Assembly (NCBI GenBank): GCA_037969175.1
Contig: JBBKWX010000219.1
Span: 1-19,831, forward strand
From: JBBKWX01 sp037969175
GTDB lineage: Bacteria > Bacteroidota > Bacteroidia > AKYH767-A > JBBKVM01
Reading direction: 5' to 3'
Length of the DNA stretch: 19,831 bases
Part shown: positions 6,665 to 14,548 of the stretch, in pieces
How positions within the stretch are numbered: position 1 is the stretch's first letter
How the letters are laid out: each line of letters begins with the position of its first letter
Notes under the pieces: generated by a model
The model's database searches: none
What the model saw: only the letters and a program-made list of their open reading frames with translations
Told to the model about the DNA's origin: nothing
Program-made: the position numbers and the translations under genes

Positions 6665-8722
6665 ATGCAAAGCACTGACAAAAGAACTTCCCAAAACAAA
6701 CTTTCACTTTCTAAATCCCTGTCCAGATTTAGCATTATCTTCTTGCTTATTGCTTTGCCTTTAGAAGCAGTATCTCAAGGATGCTGGACAGCAGTGGCGA
6801 GTATGCCACAAGCGCGCTACAATCTTGTTTCCTTTGCTATTGGAGATACGGGATATGTTATAACAGGGCAATCGAGTGGTGGAACATTTCGCGGTGAGTT
6901 TTTTAAATACGATCCCAGCCTGAATCTTTGGACACAGTTAGCCAACTTCCCGGGTACTGCAAGAACGGGTGCTGTTGGCTTTAGCGTAAACGGCAAAGGC
7001 TATGTAGGAACAGGCAGAGACGTTGCAGGCAACACCAACCAATTTTGGGAATATGACCCCATAGCTAACCTCTGGACACAGAAGGCAAATTATCCGGGTG
7101 GAAATCGTGAAGGTTGTACAGGCTTTTCAGTTGGAAACAAAGGCTATGTTGGCATGGGACTTAATGGGACAGCCAAAACGGATTTTTATGAATACGACCC
7201 GCTTACAAATGTGTGGACACAAAAAGCAAATTTTCCTGTAGCTGCCGGGCGACATGGGGCTGTTGGTTTTGCTATTGGCAGCAAAGGATATGTTGGGACA
7301 GGCAACTATAGCGGGTTTACCAGAACCAAGGATTTTTGGGAGTTTGATCCGGCAACGAATACCTGGCTGCAATTAGCCGATGTACCCGGCCCGGAAAGAG
7401 CTTATGCAGTAGGGTTTTCCGTATTGGGAATTGGCTATATCGGTACCGGAAATCAATATTCGGATTTCTACAGCTATGATGTAAGTAGCAATACCTGGTC
7501 TACAATTACAGATTATGGTCCGGGTAAAAGAGAGAAAGCCGCATGTTTTGTAGTGAACGATATTGCCTATGTTGGCAGTGGATTTTACCTCTCCATAAAA
7601 TCGGATTGGTGGAAACTGGATCCCGCATCTTTCAAAACTGAAACACCTGTTATCGGATGTGATAGTGTGCTTTTTGAATCCACTTTCTATACTTCATCAA
7701 CCACGATAGTCACCGTTGTTCCCGGTGTTACTGCCAACGGTTGCGACAGTATTTATAAACAGCCTATCATCATCAATAATTCTACATCTGTTTTGCTGCC
7801 TACAATTGCTATGTGCGATAGTGCAATATTTTTAGGAATGTATTATAATAATGATACAACTTTGGTACAAAATCTTTTCAGCTTAGTGACAGGTTGCGAC
7901 TCCACAGTAACAGTTAGTTTGATCGTGTATCCATCTTTATCAGGATCAGAAACATCCACCATTTGTAATAACGGAAGTGTGGTAGTAAACGGAACAATTT
8001 TCAATGCAGGCAATCCAAGTGGAACTGTAGTATTTTCAAATGTTAGTCCTTTTGGTTGTGATTCAATTGTAACAGTAAACTTGAATGTTCTTCCTATGCT
8101 AAGCGGAAGCATAAACCAAACTATTTGTAACGGAGATAGTATCGTGGTGAACGGAACAACATACAATGCATCTAATCCCAATGGTACTGAAGTATTTTCA
8201 AATATTGGTCCGAATGCTTGTGATTCAACAGTTGTAATTAATCTTACGATAAACCCGGTAGATACTTCAGTAAATACAAATCAAAATATTATCACAGCCA
8301 ATGCAAGTGGAGCAATATACCAATGGTTGGATTGTGATAATAACTATACAGAAATTGCAGGTGAAACTTCACAATCATACACGGCATTAGCAAACGGAAA
8401 TTTTGCAGTAATGGTCACCGAGAATAATTGTAGCGATACTTCCAACTGTGTAAACATAACAGGAATTGGTGTTGAGGAGTTGTCGCATAGATTTAGCATA
8501 TACATCTACCCTAACCCCAGCAAAGGATCTTTCTTTGTTAATTTAGGCTCTGAAGGAGAGCTGAAAACTATTGAAGTATTGAACCTGCTTGGGGAGATAA
8601 TCGATGTAAAACAAACTACAAATGCTATCACAGAGATTGATATTAAAGATGGGAAAGGTGTGTTTTTAATACGATGTAAATTGCAGGGCATTGTTGTAGT
8701 AAGTCGTATTGTTACATTGTAG
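6665..8722 (+). CDS. Secreted Kelch-repeat surface protein with T9SS type A sorting domain
   Basis: A 685-residue exported protein. The signal peptide has an unusually long n-region and a core FSIIFLLIALPLEA, with likely cleavage after residue 38. About six Kelch motifs follow (roughly 39-330), each with a GYVGTG-like strand, an aromatic-Y/F-DP step and a later W, enough for one six-bladed beta-propeller. Next come four repeats of about 45-55 residues ending in GCDS or ACDS (about 330-530), then a further Ig-like stretch. The C-terminal 76 residues (610-685), from FSIYIYPNPSKG to the end, are a type A T9SS sorting domain, so the protein is carried through the outer membrane and fixed at the cell surface or released. 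It may bind carbohydrate or protein ligands; nothing identifies the ligand. No later in-frame ATG precedes the signal core, so the ATG at 6665 stands. Confidence 0.9.
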   Translation: MQSTDKRTSQNKLSLSKSLSRFSIIFLLIALPLEAVSQGCWTAVASMPQARYNLVSFAIGDTGYVITGQSSGGTFRGEFFKYDPSLNLWTQLANFPGTARTGAVGFSVNGKGYVGTGRDVAGNTNQFWEYDPIANLWTQKANYPGGNREGCTGFSVGNKGYVGMGLNGTAKTDFYEYDPLTNVWTQKANFPVAAGRHGAVGFAIGSKGYVGTGNYSGFTRTKDFWEFDPATNTWLQLADVPGPERAYAVGFSVLGIGYIGTGNQYSDFYSYDVSSNTWSTITDYGPGKREKAACFVVNDIAYVGSGFYLSIKSDWWKLDPASFKTETPVIGCDSVLFESTFYTSSTTIVTVVPGVTANGCDSIYKQPIIINNSTSVLLPTIAMCDSAIFLGMYYNNDTTLVQNLFSLVTGCDSTVTVSLIVYPSLSGSETSTICNNGSVVVNGTIFNAGNPSGTVVFSNVSPFGCDSIVTVNLNVLPMLSGSINQTICNGDSIVVNGTTYNASNPNGTEVFSNIGPNACDSTVVINLTINPVDTSVNTNQNIITANASGAIYQWLDCDNNYTEIAGETSQSYTALANGNFAVMVTENNCSDTSNCVNITGIGVEELSHRFSIYIYPNPSKGSFFVNLGSEGELKTIEVLNLLGEIIDVKQTTNAITEIDIKDGKGVFLIRCKLQGIVVVSRIVTL

Positions 8723-8834
8723 GTTTGTTTATGATAATCTTGACTGAGCTTAAATCGTCTACTATTCCAACCATCTAGAAATCATATTTTTAAATTAGAT
8801 ATTCCCTTAGGCTGAATATAATTTTCTTTCATAT

Positions 8835-8865
8835 TTTGTTTTGTTAGTTATCCTAACTATATTTG
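8835..8865 (+). promoter_or_regulatory. Bacteroidota-type promoter for the thioredoxin-fold gene
   Basis: TTTG at 8835-8838, a 19-base spacer and TATATTTG at 8858-8865 match the Bacteroidota consensus fully. Transcription would begin near 8872, about 30 bases before the ATG at 8903. The spacer contains a perfect palindrome, described separately. Confidence 0.7.
8845..8859. promoter_or_regulatory. Operator-like palindrome within the promoter
   Basis: TAGTTA, three bases, TAACTA form a perfect 15-bp inverted repeat between the -33 and -7 elements, overlapping the first two bases of the latter. An offset pairing, GTTAG with CTAAC (8843-8857), is also perfect. A protein bound here would block polymerase. 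MarR-type repressors bind palindromes of this size and AT-rich make-up, and a MarR gene lies 0.7 kb downstream, so autoregulation is a natural inference. Confidence 0.55.
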
Positions 8866-8902
8866 TTCCGACAACATTGTCTTACAATATAAATTCATAA
8901 TA

Positions 8903-9136
8903 ATGAAAAAATCTGTTTTCTATCACGCGGGTTGTCCTGTTTGCATAAGCGCAGAACATGACATCGTAAATCTTTTAGGATCTGACAAAGTGGAAGTAGT
9001 TCACCTTGGCAATGACAAATCAAGAATAAAAGAAGCAGAAATGGCAGGTGTAAAATCTGTTCCTGCATTATCAACTCCAAACGGAAATGTATTGCACATC
9101 AACTTTGGTGCTTCTATGGCAGATCTTAAGGGTTAA
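8903..9136 (+). CDS. Small thioredoxin-fold protein with CPVC active site
   Basis: A 77-residue single-domain thioredoxin/glutaredoxin-like protein without a signal peptide. The redox pair is C11-P-V-C14 in YHAGCPVC, directly after the first strand (KKSVFY), and the cis-proline loop is VKSVPAL near 50-56. It is shorter than a classical thioredoxin (about 105 residues) and nearer glutaredoxin size. It should carry out thiol-disulfide exchange in the cytosol. It sits directly behind a strong promoter with an operator-like palindrome and is followed by a strong terminator, so most transcripts may contain this gene alone, with some read-through into the DUF2024 and MarR genes. Confidence 0.85.
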   Translation: MKKSVFYHAGCPVCISAEHDIVNLLGSDKVEVVHLGNDKSRIKEAEMAGVKSVPALSTPNGNVLHINFGASMADLKG

Positions 9137-9141
9137 GTAAT

Positions 9142-9182
9142 ATGCCCCACTTGGTTAATATAAATGCCAGGTGGGGCATTTT
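9142..9182 (+). terminator. Rho-independent terminator or attenuator after the thioredoxin-fold gene
   Basis: The arms ATGCCCCACTTGG (9142-9154) and CCAGGTGGGGCAT (9167-9179) pair over 13 bp with one G-T wobble around a 12-base loop, followed by four T. It lies 6 bases past the stop codon. A GTG at 9171 inside this stem is therefore very unlikely to be the start of the next gene. Partial read-through would let the operator-bearing promoter also feed the MarR gene. Confidence 0.8.
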
Positions 9183-9194
9183 AAATTAAAATGG

Positions 9195-9551
9195 ATGAAA
9201 AATATTATTTCACTAGCACTTATAGGACTATCTTTAACAATAGCTTCTTTTGGTCAACGTATTTTACAAGCAAAAAAACAAGATAAAATGCAAGTAACAG
9301 TTTGGGACACTTATGTAATAAAACAAGATGGAACGGTAATGCACTTTGACATCATAGCTCCGGAAACAGAAAAAGATACTGCTGTAATACATAATTACGG
9401 AAAGGCATATTTGAAAAATAAAGGGCAGGAAGGACAGTCATTGACAGCAAAAGAATGCAGGAGATGCCATGTAAGAGATCTTCAGGCACAATGGGAAGCA
9501 GACATTAATCGACAGGGCTACTATATTTTAGAAATGGAAAATTGCGAATAA
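9195..9551 (+). CDS. DUF2024 family protein with a signal-peptide-like N-terminus
   Basis: The conserved part, from MQVTVWDTYV to YYILEMENC, is a DUF2024 domain of about 87 residues, with the typical MHFDII and ECRRCH segments; the latter holds a CxxC pair. The function of the family is not known. The ATG at 9195 gives 118 residues, the first 20 of which (KNIISLALIGLSLTIASFGQ) look like a signal peptide. DUF2024 proteins are normally short and, as far as I recall, lack one. A second candidate start, ATG at 9288, would give the bare domain. A longer frame from GTG at 9171 is rejected because that codon lies in a terminator stem. The stop overlaps the MarR start (TAATG), so the two are translationally coupled. 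Confidence 0.78.
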   Translation: MKNIISLALIGLSLTIASFGQRILQAKKQDKMQVTVWDTYVIKQDGTVMHFDIIAPETEKDTAVIHNYGKAYLKNKGQEGQSLTAKECRRCHVRDLQAQWEADINRQGYYILEMENCE

Positions 9552-10168
9552 TGAAAAAGTCAGCATTTGATCTGGAACATCAAAATTCAAGCATTGAAAG
9601 CAAAATTGTTGCTTCTCTAGAAAGAGTTTCACAAGCATTCAGAGTATTGCTATGGAATGAGAGCAAAGAGTTTTCGCTAAGCCCGATACAGGTTCAGGTG
9701 CTGATATTCTTGTTGCATCACTCTGACCAAAAAAGAAAGGTGAGTTATTTGGCTGAGGAGTTCAATATGACTAAGGCAACCATTAGCGATACTATAAAAA
9801 CACTTGAGCAAAAACATCTTATCAAGAAAACATACGAACCACAGGATACGAGAAGTTACATTATTCACCTAACTAAAAAAGGAAAAGACCTTGCTGAGCA
9901 AACATCTTCGTTTGCAAAACAAATACAAATCCCAATTGATAAATTACATTCCGACGATAAAGAAAATCTACTTTTAAGTTTGCTGGATATCATTCATCAT
10001 TTGAATAAATCAGGAGTTATTACCATACAAAGAATGTGTTTTACTTGCCAATTTTATAAATCAACAAAAAACGGGAAAGAACATTTTTGTGGGCTCTTAA
10101 ATACCAAACTTGCAGACACGGAATTGCGCATTGATTGTGCAGAGCATAAGCAAAAGATAGCAGAATGA
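9551..10168 (+). CDS. MarR-family regulator with a four-cysteine C-terminal extension
   Basis: A 205-residue winged-helix regulator. The DNA-binding part spans roughly 40-112: SPIQVQVLIFLL, the recognition helix region NMTKATISDTIKTLEQK (72-88), and the wing with DTRSYIIHLT. The C-terminal tail, beyond the usual MarR length of about 150, has C163-x2-C166-x13-C180-x15-C196, a spacing able to bind zinc or an iron-sulfur cluster or to form disulfides. Its start is best placed at the ATG at 9551, which overlaps the DUF2024 stop by one base; a TTG nine bases earlier is less likely. The coupling to a CxxC DUF2024 protein and nearness to a CPVC thioredoxin-fold gene suggest that it senses redox or metal state and represses the promoter at 8835-8865. 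The sensing role is inference. Confidence 0.85.
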   Translation: MKKSAFDLEHQNSSIESKIVASLERVSQAFRVLLWNESKEFSLSPIQVQVLIFLLHHSDQKRKVSYLAEEFNMTKATISDTIKTLEQKHLIKKTYEPQDTRSYIIHLTKKGKDLAEQTSSFAKQIQIPIDKLHSDDKENLLLSLLDIIHHLNKSGVITIQRMCFTCQFYKSTKNGKEHFCGLLNTKLADTELRIDCAEHKQKIAE

Positions 10169-10277
10169 CAGGAACAGTATCATGTAGCATCGGTTTGATG
10201 TGAAAATATATTGACACTAAATATACTAAGTGAAAAGAATATATAAGCAGATTACATTATACCTCAGCTATTAGCAT

Positions 10278-10883
10278 ATGAAACTAATAATAAATTTGCT
10301 GTTTGTTTTTTGTTTCTCTTTGAATACACAAGGCCAAACTTATACAAGAAAGTCGGGCGAAAGTATAGACTCACTTGTTGGAAGAACTATAGATAAGAAT
10401 TCTTTTACATGCGGAGTTTATGAGTATTCTTTAGATGCCTCTTCAGTCATTACTTATTTCCAGGTTAGAAACTCAAAGGAAATAGACAATGAAAATTTAT
10501 ATTACGGTGAAACAAGCACAATGCTTAATGTGTTGTATTCGTCTGATAAGATAAACTATTCAAAATACTTGATTGACACGGTGGGGGTATCTAATCCATG
10601 CTGGGCACCTGTTATAGCAGACTCAATTCTTTTCATTAATATTGATAATGATTCAAATAAGGAAATGTGTCTAATTTTATATCACAATCCTTACTGTGAT
10701 GCATTTATCCCATTTGTACAAATTATGTTCTTTGACGATTTAGAAAGTTTTCCAAAATTGAAAAACATTAATCAACTGGCATCTTTGAATTTTCAAATTC
10801 ATGAATTACCTATATCGGGTAAATCTGAAATTAAATCAAAAATAATATCAACCTTAAAAGAAAAGGGAGTGCTAAATGAATAA
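10278..10883 (+). CDS. Exported protein of unknown function
   Basis: A 201-residue protein whose first 20 residues (MKLIINLLFVFCFSLNTQGQ) form a clear signal peptide with a short positive start, hydrophobic core and QGQ-type cleavage region. I recognise no domain in the mature part. It has four cysteines, two of them close together in NPYCDAF and NPCWAP contexts, and a stretch (about 114-125, ADSILFINIDND) that reads like the end of a beta-propeller or VCBS-type strand followed by acidic residues. Its last eight bases overlap the start of the DoxX-like gene, so the two are cotranscribed. No lipobox is visible. It is probably a periplasmic or surface protein. Confidence 0.7.
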   Translation: MKLIINLLFVFCFSLNTQGQTYTRKSGESIDSLVGRTIDKNSFTCGVYEYSLDASSVITYFQVRNSKEIDNENLYYGETSTMLNVLYSSDKINYSKYLIDTVGVSNPCWAPVIADSILFINIDNDSNKEMCLILYHNPYCDAFIPFVQIMFFDDLESFPKLKNINQLASLNFQIHELPISGKSEIKSKIISTLKEKGVLNE

Positions 10884-11289
10884 GATGATCAAACTATTTC
10901 TGCGATTTGCAATCTCAGCGGGATTCATTTCAGCAATTGCAGATCGGTTCGGATTATGGAGCCCGGAAATTTCGGTATGGGGAAACTGGGCTAATTTTTT
11001 AGATTATACCCAGGTGATAAATCCCTGGCTTCCAGATTCAGCAATACCCGCATTGGGATTTATAGCCACGGCTGCTGAACTAATTTTTGCTCTTTGTCTA
11101 CTTGTTGGTTTTAAAACTGAATTTGTAGCAAAACTGAGTGGAATATTATTGTTACTATTTGCACTCTCCATGACTTTTTCAACAGGAATTAAAGGTGCCC
11201 TTGACTTCTCTGTGTATGCAGCATCTGCAGCAGCTTTTGCATTAAGTCTTATGAAAGAAAAACATTATGAAATAGATACCCTGATTTGA
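10876..11289 (+). CDS. DoxX-like integral membrane protein
   Basis: A 137-residue protein with four predicted membrane segments, at about 4-22, 52-80, 86-104 and 108-126. The pattern LRFAISAGFISAIADRFGLW, then a PWLPDSAIPALG loop and ELIFALCLLVGFKTEF fits the DoxX family (quinol oxidase subunit-like and related proteins). DoxX relatives are often linked to oxidative or thiol stress and to MarR-controlled operons, which fits the thioredoxin-MarR group just upstream. The gene overlaps the preceding exported-protein gene by eight bases. Whether this one has any electron-transfer role cannot be read from sequence. Confidence 0.8.
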   Translation: MNKMIKLFLRFAISAGFISAIADRFGLWSPEISVWGNWANFLDYTQVINPWLPDSAIPALGFIATAAELIFALCLLVGFKTEFVAKLSGILLLLFALSMTFSTGIKGALDFSVYAASAAAFALSLMKEKHYEIDTLI

Positions 11290-11461
11290 AATACGATTTA
11301 TTAATAATGATTTTTCCGATTGCATTATTGCACAAGCTAGCATAAACAATGATAGTAAGTACACTTGCAATTTTTGAACTAAGAACAGCAATAAGACAAG
11401 TTAGTTAAACATTTAGGAATGGATAACTTATATCTATTCAAACCAGGAACAACTGAATAAA

Positions 11462-12220
11462 ATGAAGCAGCTACTAATTTTATTATTGATGAGTTTTCAC
11501 ATTATTGCCTATGCACAATCAGATAGTTTGAAAATCTTCCGAAACCATGGCTCGGATTATACCCAGACTATTTATCCCAAAAATGATAGTTTGACCTATA
11601 ATCAATATGTGGGAGAAACAATAGCCGGTTTTACTCTTGCAGATGGATGGAGGCGAGATACGATCAACGGAGGGTTCAATAAAGAATTTTATGATAGCCC
11701 TTATGTTTCATCTTTAAGACTTGAAAAAAAAACAAGGAAAAGAAATGGTAACCTATAAGTATGAAAAGGCAAACTGTTCAATGGGAATCTGCAGGATACT
11801 TTAACTGTTAGTTTTACCCCCAATAAAATAAGAGGTTATTTGTATGGTAAACCTTATTATGAATCAAAAGACATAACCTTAATTTTTAGAGCGAATTGTA
11901 TCAATGGTATTTTGCATGGAAAAGGTATCCTTGTTTGGCTTGTACCGCAATATGGAATTTACAATAACTTACCCCTATCAGAATGCCAATTTGAAAATGG
12001 GGAGATCGTAGGAGTTTGTATGCACTGGAATCTAAACTCCATTGACTATGAAATTAATAATGGAAAGATCAAAAGTCTGGAAGCTAAAAATGATTATTTT
12101 GGACTTAGAAAGCTTATGGAACTAACTGAAATGACTTATATAAAAGGCCGATCAGACTGGACTATTCAAACCACAACTAATAGAGACGGTAAAAAAGAAA
12201 CATCAAAACAAAAGAGCTAA
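11462..12220 (+). pseudogene. Exported MORN-like protein gene split by two compensating frameshifts
   Basis: Two open frames (11462-11758 and an upstream-extended 11765-12220) lie in the same phase, separated by stops at 11756 and 11762. The short middle part is open in another phase. Removing one A from the nine-A run at 11724-11732 and adding one A at 11764-11767 restores a continuous 252-residue protein that joins LEKKQGKEMVTYKYE to KGKLFNGNLQDTLTVSF. The restored protein has a signal peptide (MKQLLILLLMSFHIIAYAQ) and MORN-like stretches (KGKLFNGNL, GILHGKGIL). MORN-like repeats often occur in Bacteroidota exported proteins of unknown role. Either the gene is newly broken, or the two changes are base-calling errors in A runs. 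As written, only a 98-residue exported fragment would be made. Confidence 0.7.
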
Positions 12221-12243
12221 TTTGTGAAATTAGAATTTCAATA

Positions 12244-12771
12244 ATGAAAAAGACCCTTTTAACAACCTTAGCATTTATCATGACATTTGCTCTTGGCTTT
12301 GCATTTAAGTCAGTCACCATGCATGATGGTAATGATCAACAATCTGTAAAAAAGGTTACCGGTATAGGTGGCATTTTTTTCAAATGCAAAGAGCCTGCAA
12401 AAATGAGAGCATGGTATGAAAAGCATCTTGGCGTCAATACTAACCCCTATGGGGCTGTATTTGAGTGGTATCAAGGTGCAGACTCAACAAAAAAAGGATT
12501 TACACAATGGAGTCCGTTTAATGAAAAGACAAAGTACTTTGAACCTTCAACAAAGGATTATATGATAAATTACAGAGTTGAAGATCTGGAAGCTTTGGTT
12601 GCTGAGTTGAGAACTAATGAAGTGGTCATATTAGATACGATTGCAATCTATGATTATGGTAAATTCGTCCATATTCTTGACATGGAAGGAAACAAACTGG
12701 AACTATGGGAACCCAATGATATAGAATATGAAAAATTAGGAAAGCAGCTTGGAAGTAAAACAACAAAATAA
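12244..12771 (+). CDS. VOC (glyoxalase/dioxygenase-fold) protein with N-terminal signal or anchor
   Basis: A 175-residue protein with a hydrophobic start (LLTTLAFIMTFALGFAF, residues 4-20) followed from about residue 39 by a single VOC domain: VTGIGGIFFKCKEP, then AWYEKHLGV, ending with FVHILDMEGNKLELWEP. The E in KLELWEP is the usual metal-ligand position. VOC proteins bind a metal and catalyse isomerisation, epoxide opening or ring cleavage, or simply bind small molecules. Most are cytosolic, so an exported or membrane-tethered copy is noteworthy. The gene is followed after 12 bases by a small membrane-protein gene, probably its operon partner. The substrate is unknown. Confidence 0.82.
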   Translation: MKKTLLTTLAFIMTFALGFAFKSVTMHDGNDQQSVKKVTGIGGIFFKCKEPAKMRAWYEKHLGVNTNPYGAVFEWYQGADSTKKGFTQWSPFNEKTKYFEPSTKDYMINYRVEDLEALVAELRTNEVVILDTIAIYDYGKFVHILDMEGNKLELWEPNDIEYEKLGKQLGSKTTK

Positions 12772-12783
12772 TAAATCATACTC

Positions 12784-13164
12784 ATGACAACCACACAAAA
12801 GCCCTTACCACTTTGGATACTCATCGTATCCGGACTTATTGCTTTGATGGAAATCATGGTTAGTATAGCTATACACTTTTCACCACAATCGGTATTAGAG
12901 ACCCTTGATCTTAATGCAAAAGGAGTCGACTATTTAATTGACATGTGGGCTACCCGACAATTTGCCCTTGGTTTTATATTTGCATTTGCTACATTAAAGA
13001 AATCAATTCCTATGCTGACCATTGCATATCTATTTTTTCTGGTCATGTTTGTCGGCGACTTCTTTATTGGAATTTCACAAAATGAAAATTCACTTATCAT
13101 AAGTTCTTTAGTAATGTGTGCTATATCTTCTGTGTTGATATTTGTTTTAAACAAAAGAACATAA
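12784..13164 (+). CDS. Four-helix membrane protein of unknown function
   Basis: A 126-residue protein with four membrane segments (about 10-29, 54-70, 75-92 and 102-121) and almost no soluble loops, apart from a stretch with LDLNAKGVDYLIDMWATRQ between the first two. The R in WATRQFALG is placed as in small DUF4267/DUF4345-like membrane proteins, but I cannot assign a family with confidence. The ATG at 12784 follows the VOC gene by 12 bases, so cotranscription is likely. No catalytic motif is visible. Confidence 0.7.
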   Translation: MTTTQKPLPLWILIVSGLIALMEIMVSIAIHFSPQSVLETLDLNAKGVDYLIDMWATRQFALGFIFAFATLKKSIPMLTIAYLFFLVMFVGDFFIGISQNENSLIISSLVMCAISSVLIFVLNKRT

Positions 13165-13345
13165 GTTTGAGTTTTAAAATTTTTTTGATGGTAAAAATAT
13201 CAATCATTGATGATCTCTATTTTACTTTTCCGATCGGGATCATAGGTATAGACAATTTAGAAATAAATACAGGAAGAATTACCTGCTATGCACACACTAA
13301 TCTAAAACAAATCTTCAACCCTAAACTTCCCAATATATAAACACT

Positions 13346-14431
13346 GTGCAATTGACCAGAAATTTATTGACATTAATGATCGCCTTGTCCGCTTTCCATT
13401 TTGCAAACGCACAGTCAACTATTGTCTTTGCTGACAGTATTAGAAAGCTATACAATATACCTGAACTAGGGTATGCAGTAGTTTCTTCAACAGAGGTTCT
13501 GGAATTGGCTACAATTGGCGTTAAAAAAGTAAACACAACGCTTGCTGCAGAAGCAGACGACAAATTCAGAATTGGCTCTAATACAAAAGCTATAACCGGT
13601 TTTATTGCCGCAGAACTTGTAAGGCAGAAGAAAATTAACTGGGATACAAAGTTCTTTGATCTATTTCCTGAACTCAAGGCAAAAAGCAATCGGAGCTATC
13701 ACAATTTAACATTGTTAAACCTACTTAGCTTTCGAACAAAACTATATCCTTATACCTATACTTATAGTGAGCCTACGCAGGAACAATTCCCCGGTAGCTA
13801 TGAAGATCAACGGTATCAATTTACAGCCTGGTTCTTCCGGCAAAAACCGATCAAGAGTAAAAAGAGTATCAATTTTTCAAATTTAGGTTATATAGCTGCC
13901 GGAGAAATGCTTGAAAAGGTTTCGGGTAAATCTTACAAGGATCTGGTAAAGGAATTGGGTTTTCAATTGGGGATAAACTTTGGTTTTGGCAATCCGAATT
14001 CAATTGATACGCTACAGCCATGGGGACATGACAAAGACTTAAACCCGGAAGTCCCGTTTAACAATTATAAACTTGAATGGCTTTTAGCTGCCGGTAACAT
14101 AAATGTTAGCTTGCCGGATTATGTCAAATTTATTCAACTTCAACTTATTGGATTATCCGGAAGATCTGAGTTCTTAACAAAAGAAGAATTTAACTTTCTG
14201 CACTTCGGTTTGGAAAGATTTTCTGTAGGTTGGTTTTCGTTGATTGACGATAACAATCAAAGCTACTCCTACAACATTGGAAACCCCGGGACATTCTTAA
14301 GCAAGGTATATATATTTAATGAACAGGACAGGGCATATATACTTTTCTCCAATGCACAAACAACCGACGCAGACAGCGGATTAGATGTTTTATTTGAAGA
14401 ACTCAAAAAAAAATACAAGAACCGTTTTTGA
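13346..14431 (+). CDS. Exported beta-lactamase-family serine hydrolase with altered motifs
   Basis: A 361-residue member of the class C beta-lactamase/serine hydrolase family. The signal peptide is LLTLMIALSAFHFANAQ. The start is GTG at 13346 or TTG at 13352, because the first ATG (13376) would leave too short a signal. The nucleophile motif S78-N-T-K81 is intact (FRIGSNTKA). The second motif reads F177-S-N179 in place of the usual Y-S-N, the helix motif LLSHxSGL reads LLSFRTKL, and the third motif reads YNIGNPG where a histidine-containing GHNG-like segment is expected. These changes suggest a very divergent enzyme or a binding protein that has lost catalysis. It shares the fold with the cytosolic enzyme at 5445-6521, but that one keeps the usual residues. 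Its target, perhaps a cell-wall peptide or ester, is unknown. Confidence 0.82.
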   Translation: MQLTRNLLTLMIALSAFHFANAQSTIVFADSIRKLYNIPELGYAVVSSTEVLELATIGVKKVNTTLAAEADDKFRIGSNTKAITGFIAAELVRQKKINWDTKFFDLFPELKAKSNRSYHNLTLLNLLSFRTKLYPYTYTYSEPTQEQFPGSYEDQRYQFTAWFFRQKPIKSKKSINFSNLGYIAAGEMLEKVSGKSYKDLVKELGFQLGINFGFGNPNSIDTLQPWGHDKDLNPEVPFNNYKLEWLLAAGNINVSLPDYVKFIQLQLIGLSGRSEFLTKEEFNFLHFGLERFSVGWFSLIDDNNQSYSYNIGNPGTFLSKVYIFNEQDRAYILFSNAQTTDADSGLDVLFEELKKKYKNRF

Positions 14432-14548
14432 CTGACTGAAAATGTCTAACATTGTTTTATCAAAGTGCAAGCCGGAAACGACAAAAAAAAAAGCATGCTA
14501 TTTAAAAGCTTCAGTTAAAATTAAATGTGGCGACTACGCAAAAACTAG

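Noticed and set aside
7843..8181. 112-codon minus-strand frame within the Kelch gene
   Set aside because: It is a shadow of the repeated CDS/VNGT segments of the + strand protein.
9171..9194. GTG at 9171 as start of the DUF2024 gene
   Set aside because: The codon lies in the 3' arm of a 13-bp terminator stem. ATG at 9195 directly begins a signal-peptide-like segment.
13116..13340. 74-codon + strand frame between the membrane protein and the serine hydrolase
   Set aside because: Its first part overlaps the preceding gene in another frame. The remainder from ATG 13189 (50 residues) has no family resemblance and no ribosome site, so it is probably chance.
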